Source: Eutrophocola sp965662685
Lineage (GTDB): Bacteria > Pseudomonadota > Gammaproteobacteria > Pseudomonadales > Pseudohongiellaceae
Length of the DNA stretch: 64,000 nt
Assembly: GCA_965662685.1 (NCBI GenBank)
Contig: CBFIIQ010000012.1
Location: 11,717 to 75,716 of the forward strand
Reading direction: 5' to 3'
Below, one piece after another: positions 34,285 through 43,467 of the stretch. The notes below the pieces were generated by a model. The model was not told where the DNA came from. It searched no databases and worked only from the letters and a program-made list of their open reading frames with translations. The position numbers and the translations under genes are program-made. The stretch's first letter is position 1, and each line of letters opens with the position of its first letter.

Positions 34285-34977
34285 ATGATTACCTTTGACA
34301 GTGTCAGTAAGCGTTATCCAGGTGGTTATGAAGCACTGACCAACATTGATTTTCATCTTAAAGAAGGTGAATTCGCATTTCTAACGGGCCATTCAGGCGC
34401 CGGTAAAAGTACCCTGTTAAAACTCATTATGCAGATGGAAAAGGCCAGTGCCGGGCAGGTTTTCGTCTACGGTAAAAACCTGAATCGCCTGTCGCGGCGC
34501 CAGCTACCCTATTTTCGGCGCAACATCGGCGTCGTATTTCAGGATCACCAGCTGCTATTTGATCGCAACGTTTTTGAAAACGTCGCTTTGCCACTTATGG
34601 TCACCGGCTATGACAGTCGAGAAGCGGCACGCCGGGTAAGGGCAGCACTCGATAAGGTAGGTTTGCTGAAAAAGGAAAATCAAAATCCCATAGCCCTCTC
34701 TGGGGGTGAGCAGCAACGGGTTGGAATAGCCAGGGCGGTGGTCAACAAGCCGGTATTGTTGCTGGCGGATGAACCTACCGGGAATCTTGATCCTGAGCTT
34801 TCAGCAGAAATCATGAACCTGTTTAGCCAGTTTAACCAGGTAGGCACCAGCGTTCTGATTGCCACTCATGATCTCGGCTTGATAGATCGACAGAAACATC
34901 GTGTATTAACCCTTGATAAGGGCATATTGATCACAGGAAATTCTGATACTTCGGCCGCGAGTGAACATGATGAGTAG
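34285..34977 (+). CDS. ftsE: Cell division ATP-binding protein FtsE
   Basis: 230 aa. ABC ATPase with Walker A GHSGAGKST, signature LSGGEQQRVGIARA and Walker B LLLADEPTGNLD. With FtsX it activates murein hydrolases at the septum. It starts 28 bases after ftsY and overlaps the start of ftsX, so translation is coupled. Confidence 0.97.
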   Translation: MITFDSVSKRYPGGYEALTNIDFHLKEGEFAFLTGHSGAGKSTLLKLIMQMEKASAGQVFVYGKNLNRLSRRQLPYFRRNIGVVFQDHQLLFDRNVFENVALPLMVTGYDSREAARRVRAALDKVGLLKKENQNPIALSGGEQQRVGIARAVVNKPVLLLADEPTGNLDPELSAEIMNLFSQFNQVGTSVLIATHDLGLIDRQKHRVLTLDKGILITGNSDTSAASEHDE

Positions 34978-35968
34978 ATCGCAGCCGGCAAAAAAACCTT
35001 CAGGCAAAAAGTCGGTAAAGGCCAATACCAGGGCTGCAGGCAATGCCGGGCATTCATGGGTTGGGCAGCTGTTCCAGCAACATCAGTCTGTTGCTGTGGA
35101 CAGCCTCTCGCGTTTGCTGCAGGAACCCGGTGCCAGTTTTTTAACGTGGTCGGTCATCGGCATAGCCCTGGCACTGCCATTATGCCTTTTTCTGTTTCTG
35201 CAGAACCTGCAACAACTTAATAGCAGCCTGGATGATGCCGGCAATATTTCTCTTTTTATGGAGCTGGCAATTGATGAGCAGGCACTGGAAGCTGCCCGCA
35301 CAGAGATCCTTGCCATAAGCGAGGTAGCCGAGGTCTCTGTGATTACCAGTGCACAGGCCTTGCTTGAATTCCAGGATGCTTCCGGCTTTGGAAATGCTCT
35401 TGACGGACTCGATGAAAACCCTTTACCGGCAGTGATAATTGTTAACCCTGCTATTGACGATATTGGGGCCTTGCCAGCTTTGTCGGCGCGCCTGGAGACC
35501 ATTGCCGGGGTGGATCTGGCGCTGGTGGATCTGGACTGGATGCGCAGGCTGTACGGCATCATCGCGATGGCGGAGCGGCTAACCATCGGGCTTGCCTTGC
35601 TATTATGTCTGGGCGTAGTGCTGGCCATCGGTAATACTGTCAGGCTGGCCATTGAAAACCGGCGCGATGAGATAGTAGTGGTCAAGCTGGTCGGCGGCAC
35701 AGATACCTATGTTTCCCGGCCCTTTTTATATACCGGCATCTGGTTTGGCGTTGGTGGCGGCATCGTTGCGGGGATTCTCGCGATCACTGCATTTGTAACC
35801 ATGTCAGGCCCTTTTGCGCGCTTGATGGCGCTTTATAACAGTGACTTCAGCCTTTCCTGGCTTGGCGTCAGTGATTTGTTGACCTTGCTTGTGCTTGCCG
35901 GCGGGCTGGGACTTGCCGGTGCATGGCTCTCTGTATTACGACATCTGCGGCAGATTGAACCCAGTTAA
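34967..35968 (+). CDS. ftsX: Cell division protein FtsX
   Basis: About 333 aa. Four membrane segments are visible: near 60-80, and three in the last 150 residues. The periplasmic loop contains ISLFMELAIDEQALEAAR and the end has the FtsX/MacB permease pattern NRRDEIVVVKLVGGTDTYVSRPF. The N-terminus has a Lys/Ala-rich cytoplasmic extension. ATG at 34967 or 34970 is preferred over the GTG at 34961. It overlaps ftsE by about 11 bases. rpoH, which usually follows, is not here. Confidence 0.95.
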   Translation: MMSRSQPAKKPSGKKSVKANTRAAGNAGHSWVGQLFQQHQSVAVDSLSRLLQEPGASFLTWSVIGIALALPLCLFLFLQNLQQLNSSLDDAGNISLFMELAIDEQALEAARTEILAISEVAEVSVITSAQALLEFQDASGFGNALDGLDENPLPAVIIVNPAIDDIGALPALSARLETIAGVDLALVDLDWMRRLYGIIAMAERLTIGLALLLCLGVVLAIGNTVRLAIENRRDEIVVVKLVGGTDTYVSRPFLYTGIWFGVGGGIVAGILAITAFVTMSGPFARLMALYNSDFSLSWLGVSDLLTLLVLAGGLGLAGAWLSVLRHLRQIEPS

Positions 35969-36120
35969 ATAGACCTGTCACCTGAACAGTCTGGGCTTGT
36001 GTTAGATCAAGTCAGCTGAGCTTGTTAATGCCTAGTATGACGGGTAAAGACTGTCTGAATTAAAATAATAAAAGCCGGTGATGCTGCAAAAAGCCGCTCA
36101 CCATATGCCGGGAAATAGCC

Positions 36121-37599
36121 ATGATTTCATCCTTGAAAATTATGTGGAGCACGACTCTGGTCGCTTTGTTAGTCGCCGGTTGTGCTGTTAATCCGGAAAG
36201 TACTTCCCCTTCCCAACCTCCTCAAATGTCTGATGCTGGCAATACAGCCTTGCGCGCCAGTCAGGTTTCACAGCCGGCAGATTGGGATGAGGATCTTGCC
36301 ATGGCGAGTCCGGTTGATATCAACCCTGATCCCGACATTCTGGAAATCAATCTAGAAGCCAAAATTACTGACATGGAAATTATGCCGGGGAAAATCACGC
36401 CGGTGTGGACCTATGGCGGTTCCCTGCCAGGTCCTCTGATTCGGGCAAAAGTCGGTGATCGTCTCATTATTCATTTCAGCAATAATCTGCCCGACGCTAC
36501 CAGTATTCACTGGCATGGTGTGCGCGTACCCAACAATATGGACGGAGTTCCCGGGGTTACCCAGGACCCAGTGCCGGCCGGTGGCGAATTTACCTACGAC
36601 TTTGTCCTAAGAGATGCCGGGACCTACTGGTACCACCCCCATATCAACTCAGCCGCCCAGGTGGGCTGGGGTATGTATGGGGCGCTTGTGGTGGAAGATC
36701 CGGATGATCCCGAGGAATTTGGTGATGAGCTGGTACTGGTCTTTTCAGATATGAGTCTTGATGAGGATGGCCAGTTCCTGCCGCCCGATACAGGGGGGGC
36801 GTTCAGCGATTTGTTTGGCCGCGAAGGGGGCGTGATTCTCGTTAATGGCAAGGTAAAGCCATCCCTGAAAGTACGAAAGGGCAAGCAGCAGCGCTGGCGT
36901 GTGATTAATGCGGCAAGAACGCGTTACTACACAATCCGCCATAATCGGCAGCCGTTTATAAGGCTCGGTGGTGATAATGGCCTGGCAGAACGCAGCGAAA
37001 CCCTGGATCAAATCAAGCTGGTGCCATCAGAGCGAACCGATTTTGTCTTTACGCCACAGGATGAACCAGGGACCGTGGATTGGTTGAAATGGTATCCGAC
37101 AGAACGTGGCTATGGCAGTACCTTTAACCGCTTTTCCCAGGAAATGATGGAAATCGTTACAGTGAATGAGCCTCAGGTGATGCCGGAGCCCATTCCCACC
37201 GAACTTCGGCACATAGAGCCGATTGACGTGAGCGCGGCTAAAGAGCTGTTGATTGATCTGACTATCGTATTTCCTGATGATAATACTGTTGAAATGGGCA
37301 TAAATGGTGTTCCGTACTGGAACTCGAAACCTCTTGAAGCCGAAATTGGCGAAACGCATATATGGACTGTGCGCAACGATACCGACTTTAACCATCCCTT
37401 CCACCTGCATGGATATTTTTTTCAGGTGCTCGATGAAGAGCGTATCCCGGAATGGAAAGACTCCGTTGATATTCCGGTGCATACAGAGCTGAAGCTGGCC
37501 GTTGCCTTTGATGAGCGCCCCGGTACCTGGATGTATCACTGCCATATCCTGGATCACGCTGAAGTTGGTATGATGGGTACGCTCAGGGTAAGTCCCTGA
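36121..37599 (+). CDS. Multicopper oxidase lipoprotein
   Basis: 492 aa. A lipoprotein signal ends LLVAGC (Cys21). Cupredoxin copper motifs are complete: HWHG near residue 130, YHPHIN near 170, HPFHLHGYFF near 424 and HCHILDHAEVGMM near 473. The last contains the type 1 copper Cys, with Met as the axial ligand. It oxidises phenols or metal ions with O2, in the envelope. It is 152 bases after ftsX and 46 before tag. The substrate (Cu(I), Mn or phenolics) cannot be told. Confidence 0.93.
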   Translation: MISSLKIMWSTTLVALLVAGCAVNPESTSPSQPPQMSDAGNTALRASQVSQPADWDEDLAMASPVDINPDPDILEINLEAKITDMEIMPGKITPVWTYGGSLPGPLIRAKVGDRLIIHFSNNLPDATSIHWHGVRVPNNMDGVPGVTQDPVPAGGEFTYDFVLRDAGTYWYHPHINSAAQVGWGMYGALVVEDPDDPEEFGDELVLVFSDMSLDEDGQFLPPDTGGAFSDLFGREGGVILVNGKVKPSLKVRKGKQQRWRVINAARTRYYTIRHNRQPFIRLGGDNGLAERSETLDQIKLVPSERTDFVFTPQDEPGTVDWLKWYPTERGYGSTFNRFSQEMMEIVTVNEPQVMPEPIPTELRHIEPIDVSAAKELLIDLTIVFPDDNTVEMGINGVPYWNSKPLEAEIGETHIWTVRNDTDFNHPFHLHGYFFQVLDEERIPEWKDSVDIPVHTELKLAVAFDERPGTWMYHCHILDHAEVGMMGTLRVSP

Positions 37600-37645
37600 G
37601 ATTCAGATTTTTAACCCAACACATGACGTGTGCAGGAGAGCCGGA

Positions 37646-38233
37646 TTGTCGAAAACGCGTTGCGCCTGGGCGGGTGAAGATCCCGTTTATCAACAATATC
37701 ATGATGTTGAGTGGGGAGTGCCCGTTCATTCTGATAAAAAACTCTTTGAGTTTCTTATACTGGAGGGCATGCAGGCGGGTTTGAGCTGGATTACGGTACT
37801 CAAGAAACGCGATGCCTTCCGGGAGGCCTTTGACGCCTTCGATTTCAATAAGGTGGCCAACTACAGCCAGGCAAAAATTGACGAACTTTTGCAAAATCCG
37901 GGCATTATTCGCAACAAGCTCAAAATTCATGCTGCGGTTACCAATGCCAGGGCTTTTCTCCAGGTCAGGGAAGAGTTTGGTACCTTCAATAAATATATTT
38001 GGGGGTTCGTGGACAATGTCCCCCTGCAGAATGCATGGCCCAGTTTGCAGGAATTGCCAGCCTCTACAGCTCTGGCCGAAACTATCTCAAAAGATTTGAA
38101 AAAACGGGGTTTTAGTTTTGTCGGGCCAACGATAGTCTACTCACACATGCAGGCAACGGGCATGGTGAATGACCATACAACAGATTGCTTTCGCCATAAG
38201 GCGCTGAAAATCCATGCCAAAATAAAGAGTTAG
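37646..38233 (+). CDS. tag: DNA-3-methyladenine glycosylase I
   Basis: 195 aa from a TTG start chosen because AGGAGA lies just upstream and the protein then begins MSKTRCAWAGEDPVYQQYHD, the Tag N-terminus with its zinc-binding Cys. It removes 3-methyladenine from alkylated DNA. Other marks: EWGVPVHSDKKLFEFLILEG, AGLSWITVLKKRD and C-terminal SFVGPTIVYSHMQATGMVND with the zinc His. Confidence 0.95.
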   Translation: MSKTRCAWAGEDPVYQQYHDVEWGVPVHSDKKLFEFLILEGMQAGLSWITVLKKRDAFREAFDAFDFNKVANYSQAKIDELLQNPGIIRNKLKIHAAVTNARAFLQVREEFGTFNKYIWGFVDNVPLQNAWPSLQELPASTALAETISKDLKKRGFSFVGPTIVYSHMQATGMVNDHTTDCFRHKALKIHAKIKS

Positions 38234-38848
38234 TGCTTACTTTCAAGCCATATAAATATTTCCATGACTTTTGTAATTCAGTTAAGGCAATCTCAGGAGG
38301 CTGTAATATTGCTTTCAGTGATGCCTGGGGACATTAATTAACAAGCCATTAAACCCATATATCAGGGGTAATTGATCTCTGTTTCCCACGACTGCGTAAA
38401 GCACATTATTCTCCGGTTATACAGAGGATATGCGTGAAGTATTTCATCTGCTTTCTGGTACGTTAGGTATTTTTCCTGTTGGATCGCCCATGCTGAAGTA
38501 ACTACCGTTGTAATTTTTCGGGTATTTTTAAGGCGGAAAAATAGCCTAGCCAGGTTAATTTTTTCACTTTACTTGGGGTAATTGGAAAGTCGTTGCGTTA
38601 TAATTTTGAATAACTTCAAGCGTTAATTGTACTTGTCTGCTGGCCACTGTCATTTGATGGCGGTTACAGGCCTTATATACTGCTTGATTCTTAACGATGA
38701 GTGGTTTAATTTGAACCCCATTTTTTAATTAATATTAACAGCTTACGATGCTGGTCCTATTGAGAAGTTGACCGGGTAATGTCGTAAAGGTTAATTGGCA
38801 GAATTAAGAAACACTTTTTCGTAACTTAATAAATTCAAGGGAATTGTT
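38234..38848. other. 615-base non-coding gap upstream of the iorAB-like genes
   Basis: No open frame here looks like a gene. It presumably carries the promoter and control region of the molybdoenzyme genes. A TATAAT is at 38599-38604, but no well-spaced -35 is visible. The long AT-rich leader after it (about 245 bases) could be regulatory; no known riboswitch was recognised. Confidence 0.5.
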
Positions 38849-39355
38849 ATGGCAACTTTAAACATTAACGGTCAGACAATGGACATCGGTGAGATCGACC
38901 CCTCCACGCCTCTGCTTTGGGTATTGCGTGATGAGCTTGGTCTGGTTGGCACCAAATACGGATGTGGTATTGCCCAGTGTGGCGCCTGTACTGTTCATAT
39001 GAATGGTGCACCTGTTCGTTCCTGTCAGATACCTGTAGGTAACCTGGCAGATCAAAAAATCACAACTATTGAAGGCCTGGCGGCTGCAGACGGCACATTG
39101 ACGCCGGTACAGGAAGCCTGGGTTGAACTGGATGTACCCCAGTGTGGTTATTGTCAGGCGGGCCAGATCATGAGTGCTACAGCCTTGCTGAACAACAATC
39201 AGAACCCAAGTGATGCCGATATTGATGCTGCCATGTCAGGCAATATCTGCCGATGCGCCACCTACTCCAGAATTCGTCAGGCCATCAAGGATGCTGCCGC
39301 CAAAATGAACGGAACTGCGTTCTATGATGCTGCGCAGACAGGAGAGATCGCATGA
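38849..39355 (+). CDS. iorA: (2Fe-2S)-binding subunit of an isoquinoline 1-oxidoreductase-like enzyme
   Basis: 168 aa. Two iron-sulfur sites are visible: the plant-ferredoxin type CGIAQCGACTVHMNG (about 43-57) and the C-terminal CGYCQAG with NICRCATYSRIR. It transfers electrons from the molybdenum subunit. An AAGGGA site precedes the ATG, and the stop overlaps the next start (ATGA). The gene symbol reflects the closest characterised family; the real substrate is unknown. Confidence 0.88.
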   Translation: MATLNINGQTMDIGEIDPSTPLLWVLRDELGLVGTKYGCGIAQCGACTVHMNGAPVRSCQIPVGNLADQKITTIEGLAAADGTLTPVQEAWVELDVPQCGYCQAGQIMSATALLNNNQNPSDADIDAAMSGNICRCATYSRIRQAIKDAAAKMNGTAFYDAAQTGEIA

Positions 39356-41703
39356 AACTGATTACAGATAATCTTTCCCCCGAATTACCTGGTTTTTTCC
39401 AGGATTTAACATCCACACCGAAGCTGGAAATCCCTGAACTTTCTCGACGTCAGTTTTTCAAGGTTTCAGGTATTACTGGTGGTGGTCTGGTCATTGGACT
39501 GGCTTTAGGCACAGGGTCCAATAAGGCGAAAGCCCAGTCTGCAGCGGCAGATGCAACCAGCACACTGAGCCCTTATGTGCAGATACAGCCTAATGGCCGT
39601 ATCAATATCTTTTCCAAGAATCCTGAATGTGGCCAGGGCATCAAAACCGGTCTGCCATTGATCATCGCCGATGAACTGGATTGCGCCTGGGAAGATGTTG
39701 ATGTGGTTCAGGCTGACATTGATGCCTCAAAATATGGTGCACAGTTTGCCGGCGGATCGCTTTCTACCCCAATGAACTGGATGGCTATGCGTCAGGCTGG
39801 TGCTACTGGCAAAGCCATGATCCTGGCTGCTGCGGCACAACAATTGAATATCCCTTTGTCAGAACTGTCTACCAGCAACACCAAGGTAGTCCATGCAACT
39901 TCCGGCCGTGAGTGGGGCTATGGCGAGTTTGCCGAGCTGGCCGCAACCATGCCGGTCCCTGATGCAGCCTCCCTGACACTAAAATCCAAAGATCAGTTTA
40001 CTCTGATGGGTAAACGCTTCACCGGTGTTGATAACATGGACATCGTTACCGGCAAACCATTGTTTGGTGCCGATACTCGACTGGATGGCATGCTTTTCGC
40101 CTCCTACACCAAATGTCCGCAGATCGGTGGTCGTGCCCTTTCTTTCAATGAAAGCCATATAAAGTCACTCAGAGGTGTTGTTGATGCCTTCATTCTGGAT
40201 GAATTTGGTAACCCCAAAATGTTCAATCCAGGTGGTGGTGATATGTTCAGTGGTGTTGCTATTGTGGCTGAGTCCACATGGGCTGCCCTGAAAGCCAAGC
40301 GTGAGCTAGAAATTGAATGGGACCTGGGCGATGCAGAAGTCTCCAGCTGGAGTGAAATTGTCGAACGCGCTTACGCCATGAAAGATGAAGATGGCGAGCC
40401 CTTGATGGCTACTTCCCGTGGTCCTAATGGTCCGACTACGGCGCCGGCCAGCAAAGGTGATGCCGAAGCTGTTTTACAGAATGCAGCAACTGTTGTGTCC
40501 GGCTTCTATGAATATCCCTATGTCAGTCATGCCCAGCTTGAGCCAGAAACCTGTACCGCACTGTACCAGAATGGCGATGTTGAAATCTGGGCACCTGCGC
40601 AAATTCCACAAAGTGGTGAATCAGGTTCTGCAGTATTACTGGGTATTCCTGCTGAAGAAGCTGCACAGCGTGTTGTTCTGCACCAGACGCGTATTGGTGG
40701 TGGTTTCGGAAGAAAGCTGGCTAATGATTACGTCTTTGAAGTAGTCGCAATAGCGCGCAAAATGGAAGGCCGTCCAGTATTACTGCAGTGGACACGTGAA
40801 GATGACATGAGCGGTGATTACTTCCGCCCAGGTGGTTTCCATTCCTATAAAGCAGGTCTGGACTCAGTTGGTAATCTGACTGCATGGCAGGATCACTTCT
40901 TTACCTCAACCGGTAATGATCAAGCGCCTATGACCAGTGCGGATCTTAACCCCAACGTTTTCCCGAAAGACGTCATTGATAATGTAAAACTTTCACAAAC
41001 CATGTTCCATAATGCTATTCCCACTGGACCAATGCGAGCACCGGCATCCAATGCTTTTGCTTTCAGCTTCCAGGGTTTTATGCACGAGCTGGCTGTTGCT
41101 TCAGGTAAAAGCCATGTGGACTTCCTGCTTGATACTCTTGGCGACCCACGTCTGGCGAATCCGGAAAATCCACAGTCAATGCATACTGGAAGAGCTGCCA
41201 ATGTAATCAGCGAAGTAGCAAGAATTTCCGCTTATGAGCAGGGTGCCAGTGAGCCAGGTCGTGCAAAAGGCCTGTCTTTCTACTTCTGTCATAGCGGCTA
41301 TGTAGCCCAGGTTGCTGATGTTTCCGTCAACGCCAATAAAGAAGTAAAAATCCATAAGGTGTGGGCAGTGGGTGACTTTGGTTTCATTCATAACCTCAGC
41401 GGTGCTGAAAATCAGATGGAAGGTGGAATCATTGATGGTATCAGTCAGCTGTTTAATGCCAAGATCACTTTTGAAAATGGTGTGATTCAGCAGCAGAACT
41501 TCCATCAGTATCCGTTGCTAAGAATGCCGCAGGCACCTGAGCTGGAAGTTTCTTTCCTTGAGCCGGAGGAGTTTTCTCCAACAGGTGGTGGTGAGCCTTC
41601 AATGCCACCGGTACTGGCAGCAGTCACCAATGCTATTTATAACGCAACGGGTGATCGAATCAGGAAAATGCCACTATTTGAATTGGGTTATAAGCTGGTA
41701 TAG
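39352..41703 (+). CDS. iorB: Molybdopterin-binding subunit of an isoquinoline 1-oxidoreductase-like enzyme
   Basis: 783 aa, full length for IorB-type proteins. A twin-arginine signal lies at about residues 33-58 (SRRQFFKVSGITGGGLVIGL), so the enzyme is probably exported with its small partner. The xanthine dehydrogenase family pattern is seen in VQADIDASKYGAQFAGGS, LEPETCTA, GGGFGRKL and the C-terminal GGGEPSMPPVLAAVTNAIY. It oxidises N-heterocycles or aldehydes with water as oxygen source. No cofactor-insertion gene (XdhC type) or cytochrome lies next to it. The upstream 615-base gap holds its promoter; a strong terminator follows. Confidence 0.9.
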   Translation: MKLITDNLSPELPGFFQDLTSTPKLEIPELSRRQFFKVSGITGGGLVIGLALGTGSNKAKAQSAAADATSTLSPYVQIQPNGRINIFSKNPECGQGIKTGLPLIIADELDCAWEDVDVVQADIDASKYGAQFAGGSLSTPMNWMAMRQAGATGKAMILAAAAQQLNIPLSELSTSNTKVVHATSGREWGYGEFAELAATMPVPDAASLTLKSKDQFTLMGKRFTGVDNMDIVTGKPLFGADTRLDGMLFASYTKCPQIGGRALSFNESHIKSLRGVVDAFILDEFGNPKMFNPGGGDMFSGVAIVAESTWAALKAKRELEIEWDLGDAEVSSWSEIVERAYAMKDEDGEPLMATSRGPNGPTTAPASKGDAEAVLQNAATVVSGFYEYPYVSHAQLEPETCTALYQNGDVEIWAPAQIPQSGESGSAVLLGIPAEEAAQRVVLHQTRIGGGFGRKLANDYVFEVVAIARKMEGRPVLLQWTREDDMSGDYFRPGGFHSYKAGLDSVGNLTAWQDHFFTSTGNDQAPMTSADLNPNVFPKDVIDNVKLSQTMFHNAIPTGPMRAPASNAFAFSFQGFMHELAVASGKSHVDFLLDTLGDPRLANPENPQSMHTGRAANVISEVARISAYEQGASEPGRAKGLSFYFCHSGYVAQVADVSVNANKEVKIHKVWAVGDFGFIHNLSGAENQMEGGIIDGISQLFNAKITFENGVIQQQNFHQYPLLRMPQAPELEVSFLEPEEFSPTGGGEPSMPPVLAAVTNAIYNATGDRIRKMPLFELGYKLV

Positions 41704-41730
41704 ACAGCTATAACGTAGTTTAAATTCTCA

Positions 41731-41763
41731 AAAAAGGCCGGATTTTTATCCGGCCTTTTTTTT
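41731..41763. terminator. Strong bidirectional terminator
   Basis: AAAGGCCGGAT pairs with ATCCGGCCTTT around a short TTTT loop, with A and T tracts on both sides. It ends the molybdoenzyme genes on the plus strand and the TPR gene array on the minus strand. Confidence 0.92.
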
Positions 41764-41787
41764 GAAGTCGTCTAAAGAAACTGAAGG

Positions 41788-43152
41788 TTAATTATAAGAA
41801 TAGTAATAACGTAATTTAACGTTTTCGTTACTGGATGCCGAGCCATCTATAAATGGAGGTCTGAATTTTTCTCCACGAATTTTGTTAATAAGAGTTTTTG
41901 ATATTGGTGAATCATCCGTATTTGAAACGCCAATTACAGCGGGGCGACTGGCAATACCAAATTTGCTAACGCTAAATTCAACATCAATATATCCGGCGTA
42001 CTGATTTCCAGATCCAATTAGATTGCTGTTTTGCGTACCAGGCGCCATGACGGGCATGCCTGGTGTCATGACTTGTATAATATCGTCTTCTCCTGCCTGT
42101 ACAGCATCAAGAACTTCGAAGGCATCTTCGTAAACTGCCAATGCCGCAGTGCGTCTATCAAATAGCAGATACCAGTCGCCCAAAGCCATGATTTGTTCAG
42201 CGATGAAAATATAATCTGGCTCAGGATTTTCCAGTGAATAGGCAATAGCACGTTTTAATGAGTTAACTCCATTGAAGAAATAAGTCATTTCCTGTTTGTT
42301 ATCCTGCTGTATAGATTCCCGGGAAAAAGAGGGTGCTTCGTCAAGTGAGGAAAAATTCAAATGTTTGTTGGCAAAATAATTAATTGCTACTAGTTTATTC
42401 TCTGCATGAATAAGCTGATCATTGGCAAAATAATTATCAGAGTCTCGAATTAGTTCGATAACTTTTATATAGCTTTCCTGGGCTACAAGCAGGTTTTGGT
42501 TCAGGGATGATTGTTTGGCTTGTTTTGATGTATAGAATTCTGCGTCTGCGCGCATCAAGAGACTAATGTTCCAGTCTGCCCATTCAAGAATTGCATCAAT
42601 ATATTCTGCATCGTCGGATGAATAGGCCCGCATTTTTAAATGTAATATTGACTCATGTAATTCATGTGCCTCATCCAAATTTTCTACAGCCATATTGCTT
42701 TGAACAAGCTTCTCAAGAATTGGTAACTGTTGTTCATCATATAAGCCCTCGTTGACCCGAATGATATGCAGGCTTTTTTCATAAGCGTCGATAGCATTGT
42801 CAAAATCCGAGACTTTACGAAGCAAATCTCCCACAGACTCAAATTGCTGTCCAAGAATTAAATTAAACGGACCGTTGTGGTATTCAATTTCCCTGATGTT
42901 TTCGCGGTACTGTTCAATAGACGTTTTCACAAAATCAGGAGAGTTGTCGATAATACACGAGCATCTATCTGAATTTGACAAGGAATGAATTTCAGGCTGT
43001 TTTTGTTTGTCTGCTGCAGTGCCGGAAAGGGGTACAGGATGAAAAGCAATATTGGCGGAATCAGGTTTTGCAGTAACAATAGCTGGTGATGCCAGTGAAA
43101 TCATGAAGCACGTGACTAGAAAAAGTTGAAACTTCTGGATCGAATAATACAT
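41788..43152 (-). CDS. TPR protein with TonB-C-like end (paralogue 3)
   Basis: 454 aa. Signal peptide about 1-28. TPR-like helices include DFDNAIDAYEKSLHIIRVNE followed by GLY (about 110-132), a signature shared with the next two genes. The last ~75 residues (YAGYIDVEFSVSKFGIASRP and on) resemble the TonB C-terminal fold, ending in VKLRYYYSYN. It is the shortest of three paralogues and is separated from the others by 315 bases. Envelope localisation is likely; function unknown. Confidence 0.8.
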   Translation of the reverse strand: MYYSIQKFQLFLVTCFMISLASPAIVTAKPDSANIAFHPVPLSGTAADKQKQPEIHSLSNSDRCSCIIDNSPDFVKTSIEQYRENIREIEYHNGPFNLILGQQFESVGDLLRKVSDFDNAIDAYEKSLHIIRVNEGLYDEQQLPILEKLVQSNMAVENLDEAHELHESILHLKMRAYSSDDAEYIDAILEWADWNISLLMRADAEFYTSKQAKQSSLNQNLLVAQESYIKVIELIRDSDNYFANDQLIHAENKLVAINYFANKHLNFSSLDEAPSFSRESIQQDNKQEMTYFFNGVNSLKRAIAYSLENPEPDYIFIAEQIMALGDWYLLFDRRTAALAVYEDAFEVLDAVQAGEDDIIQVMTPGMPVMAPGTQNSNLIGSGNQYAGYIDVEFSVSKFGIASRPAVIGVSNTDDSPISKTLINKIRGEKFRPPFIDGSASSNENVKLRYYYSYN

Positions 43153-43467
43153 TCCGTTTTGCCTAAAAGGGCCCTGACTTTTCTGTAAGAGTGTTATCAG
43201 GGGAAACTCAAAAATTTAAAATGTTAAGATTATGTTAAGAATAGGTTATGATTATATAAAGAAAATTGGATAAAAGCGAAACTTTATTAGCATTTGAAGG
43301 GCGATATCTTCGGAGGTATCTATATAAAGAAATACTGCTATCCAGAAAATGTCAGAAAGGCTTTTGAAGGCAGGAAGAAATTACGGGAAAATTTATTCTG
43401 GAAGTTAAGACTGGAAGTTAAGACTGGAAGTTAAGACTGGAAGTTAAGACTGGAAGTTTAAGGGGGA
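43153..43467. other. 315-base gap with a 13-bp tandem repeat
   Basis: No gene is seen. The half nearest the upstream paralogue holds a five-copy repeat, and the rest is AT-rich and probably contains the promoter of the 454-aa gene. Confidence 0.6.
43398..43462. repeat. Five-copy 13-bp tandem repeat
   Basis: CTGGAAGTTAAGA is repeated at 43398, 43411, 43424 and 43437, with a degenerate fifth copy at 43450. It lies 6 bases beyond the stop codon of the 537-aa TPR gene. The first four copies are identical, pointing to recent slippage. Confidence 0.92.

Noticed and set aside
43398..43462. 13-bp repeat considered as an iteron-type origin
   Set aside because: No replication initiator gene nearby and the setting is chromosomal.
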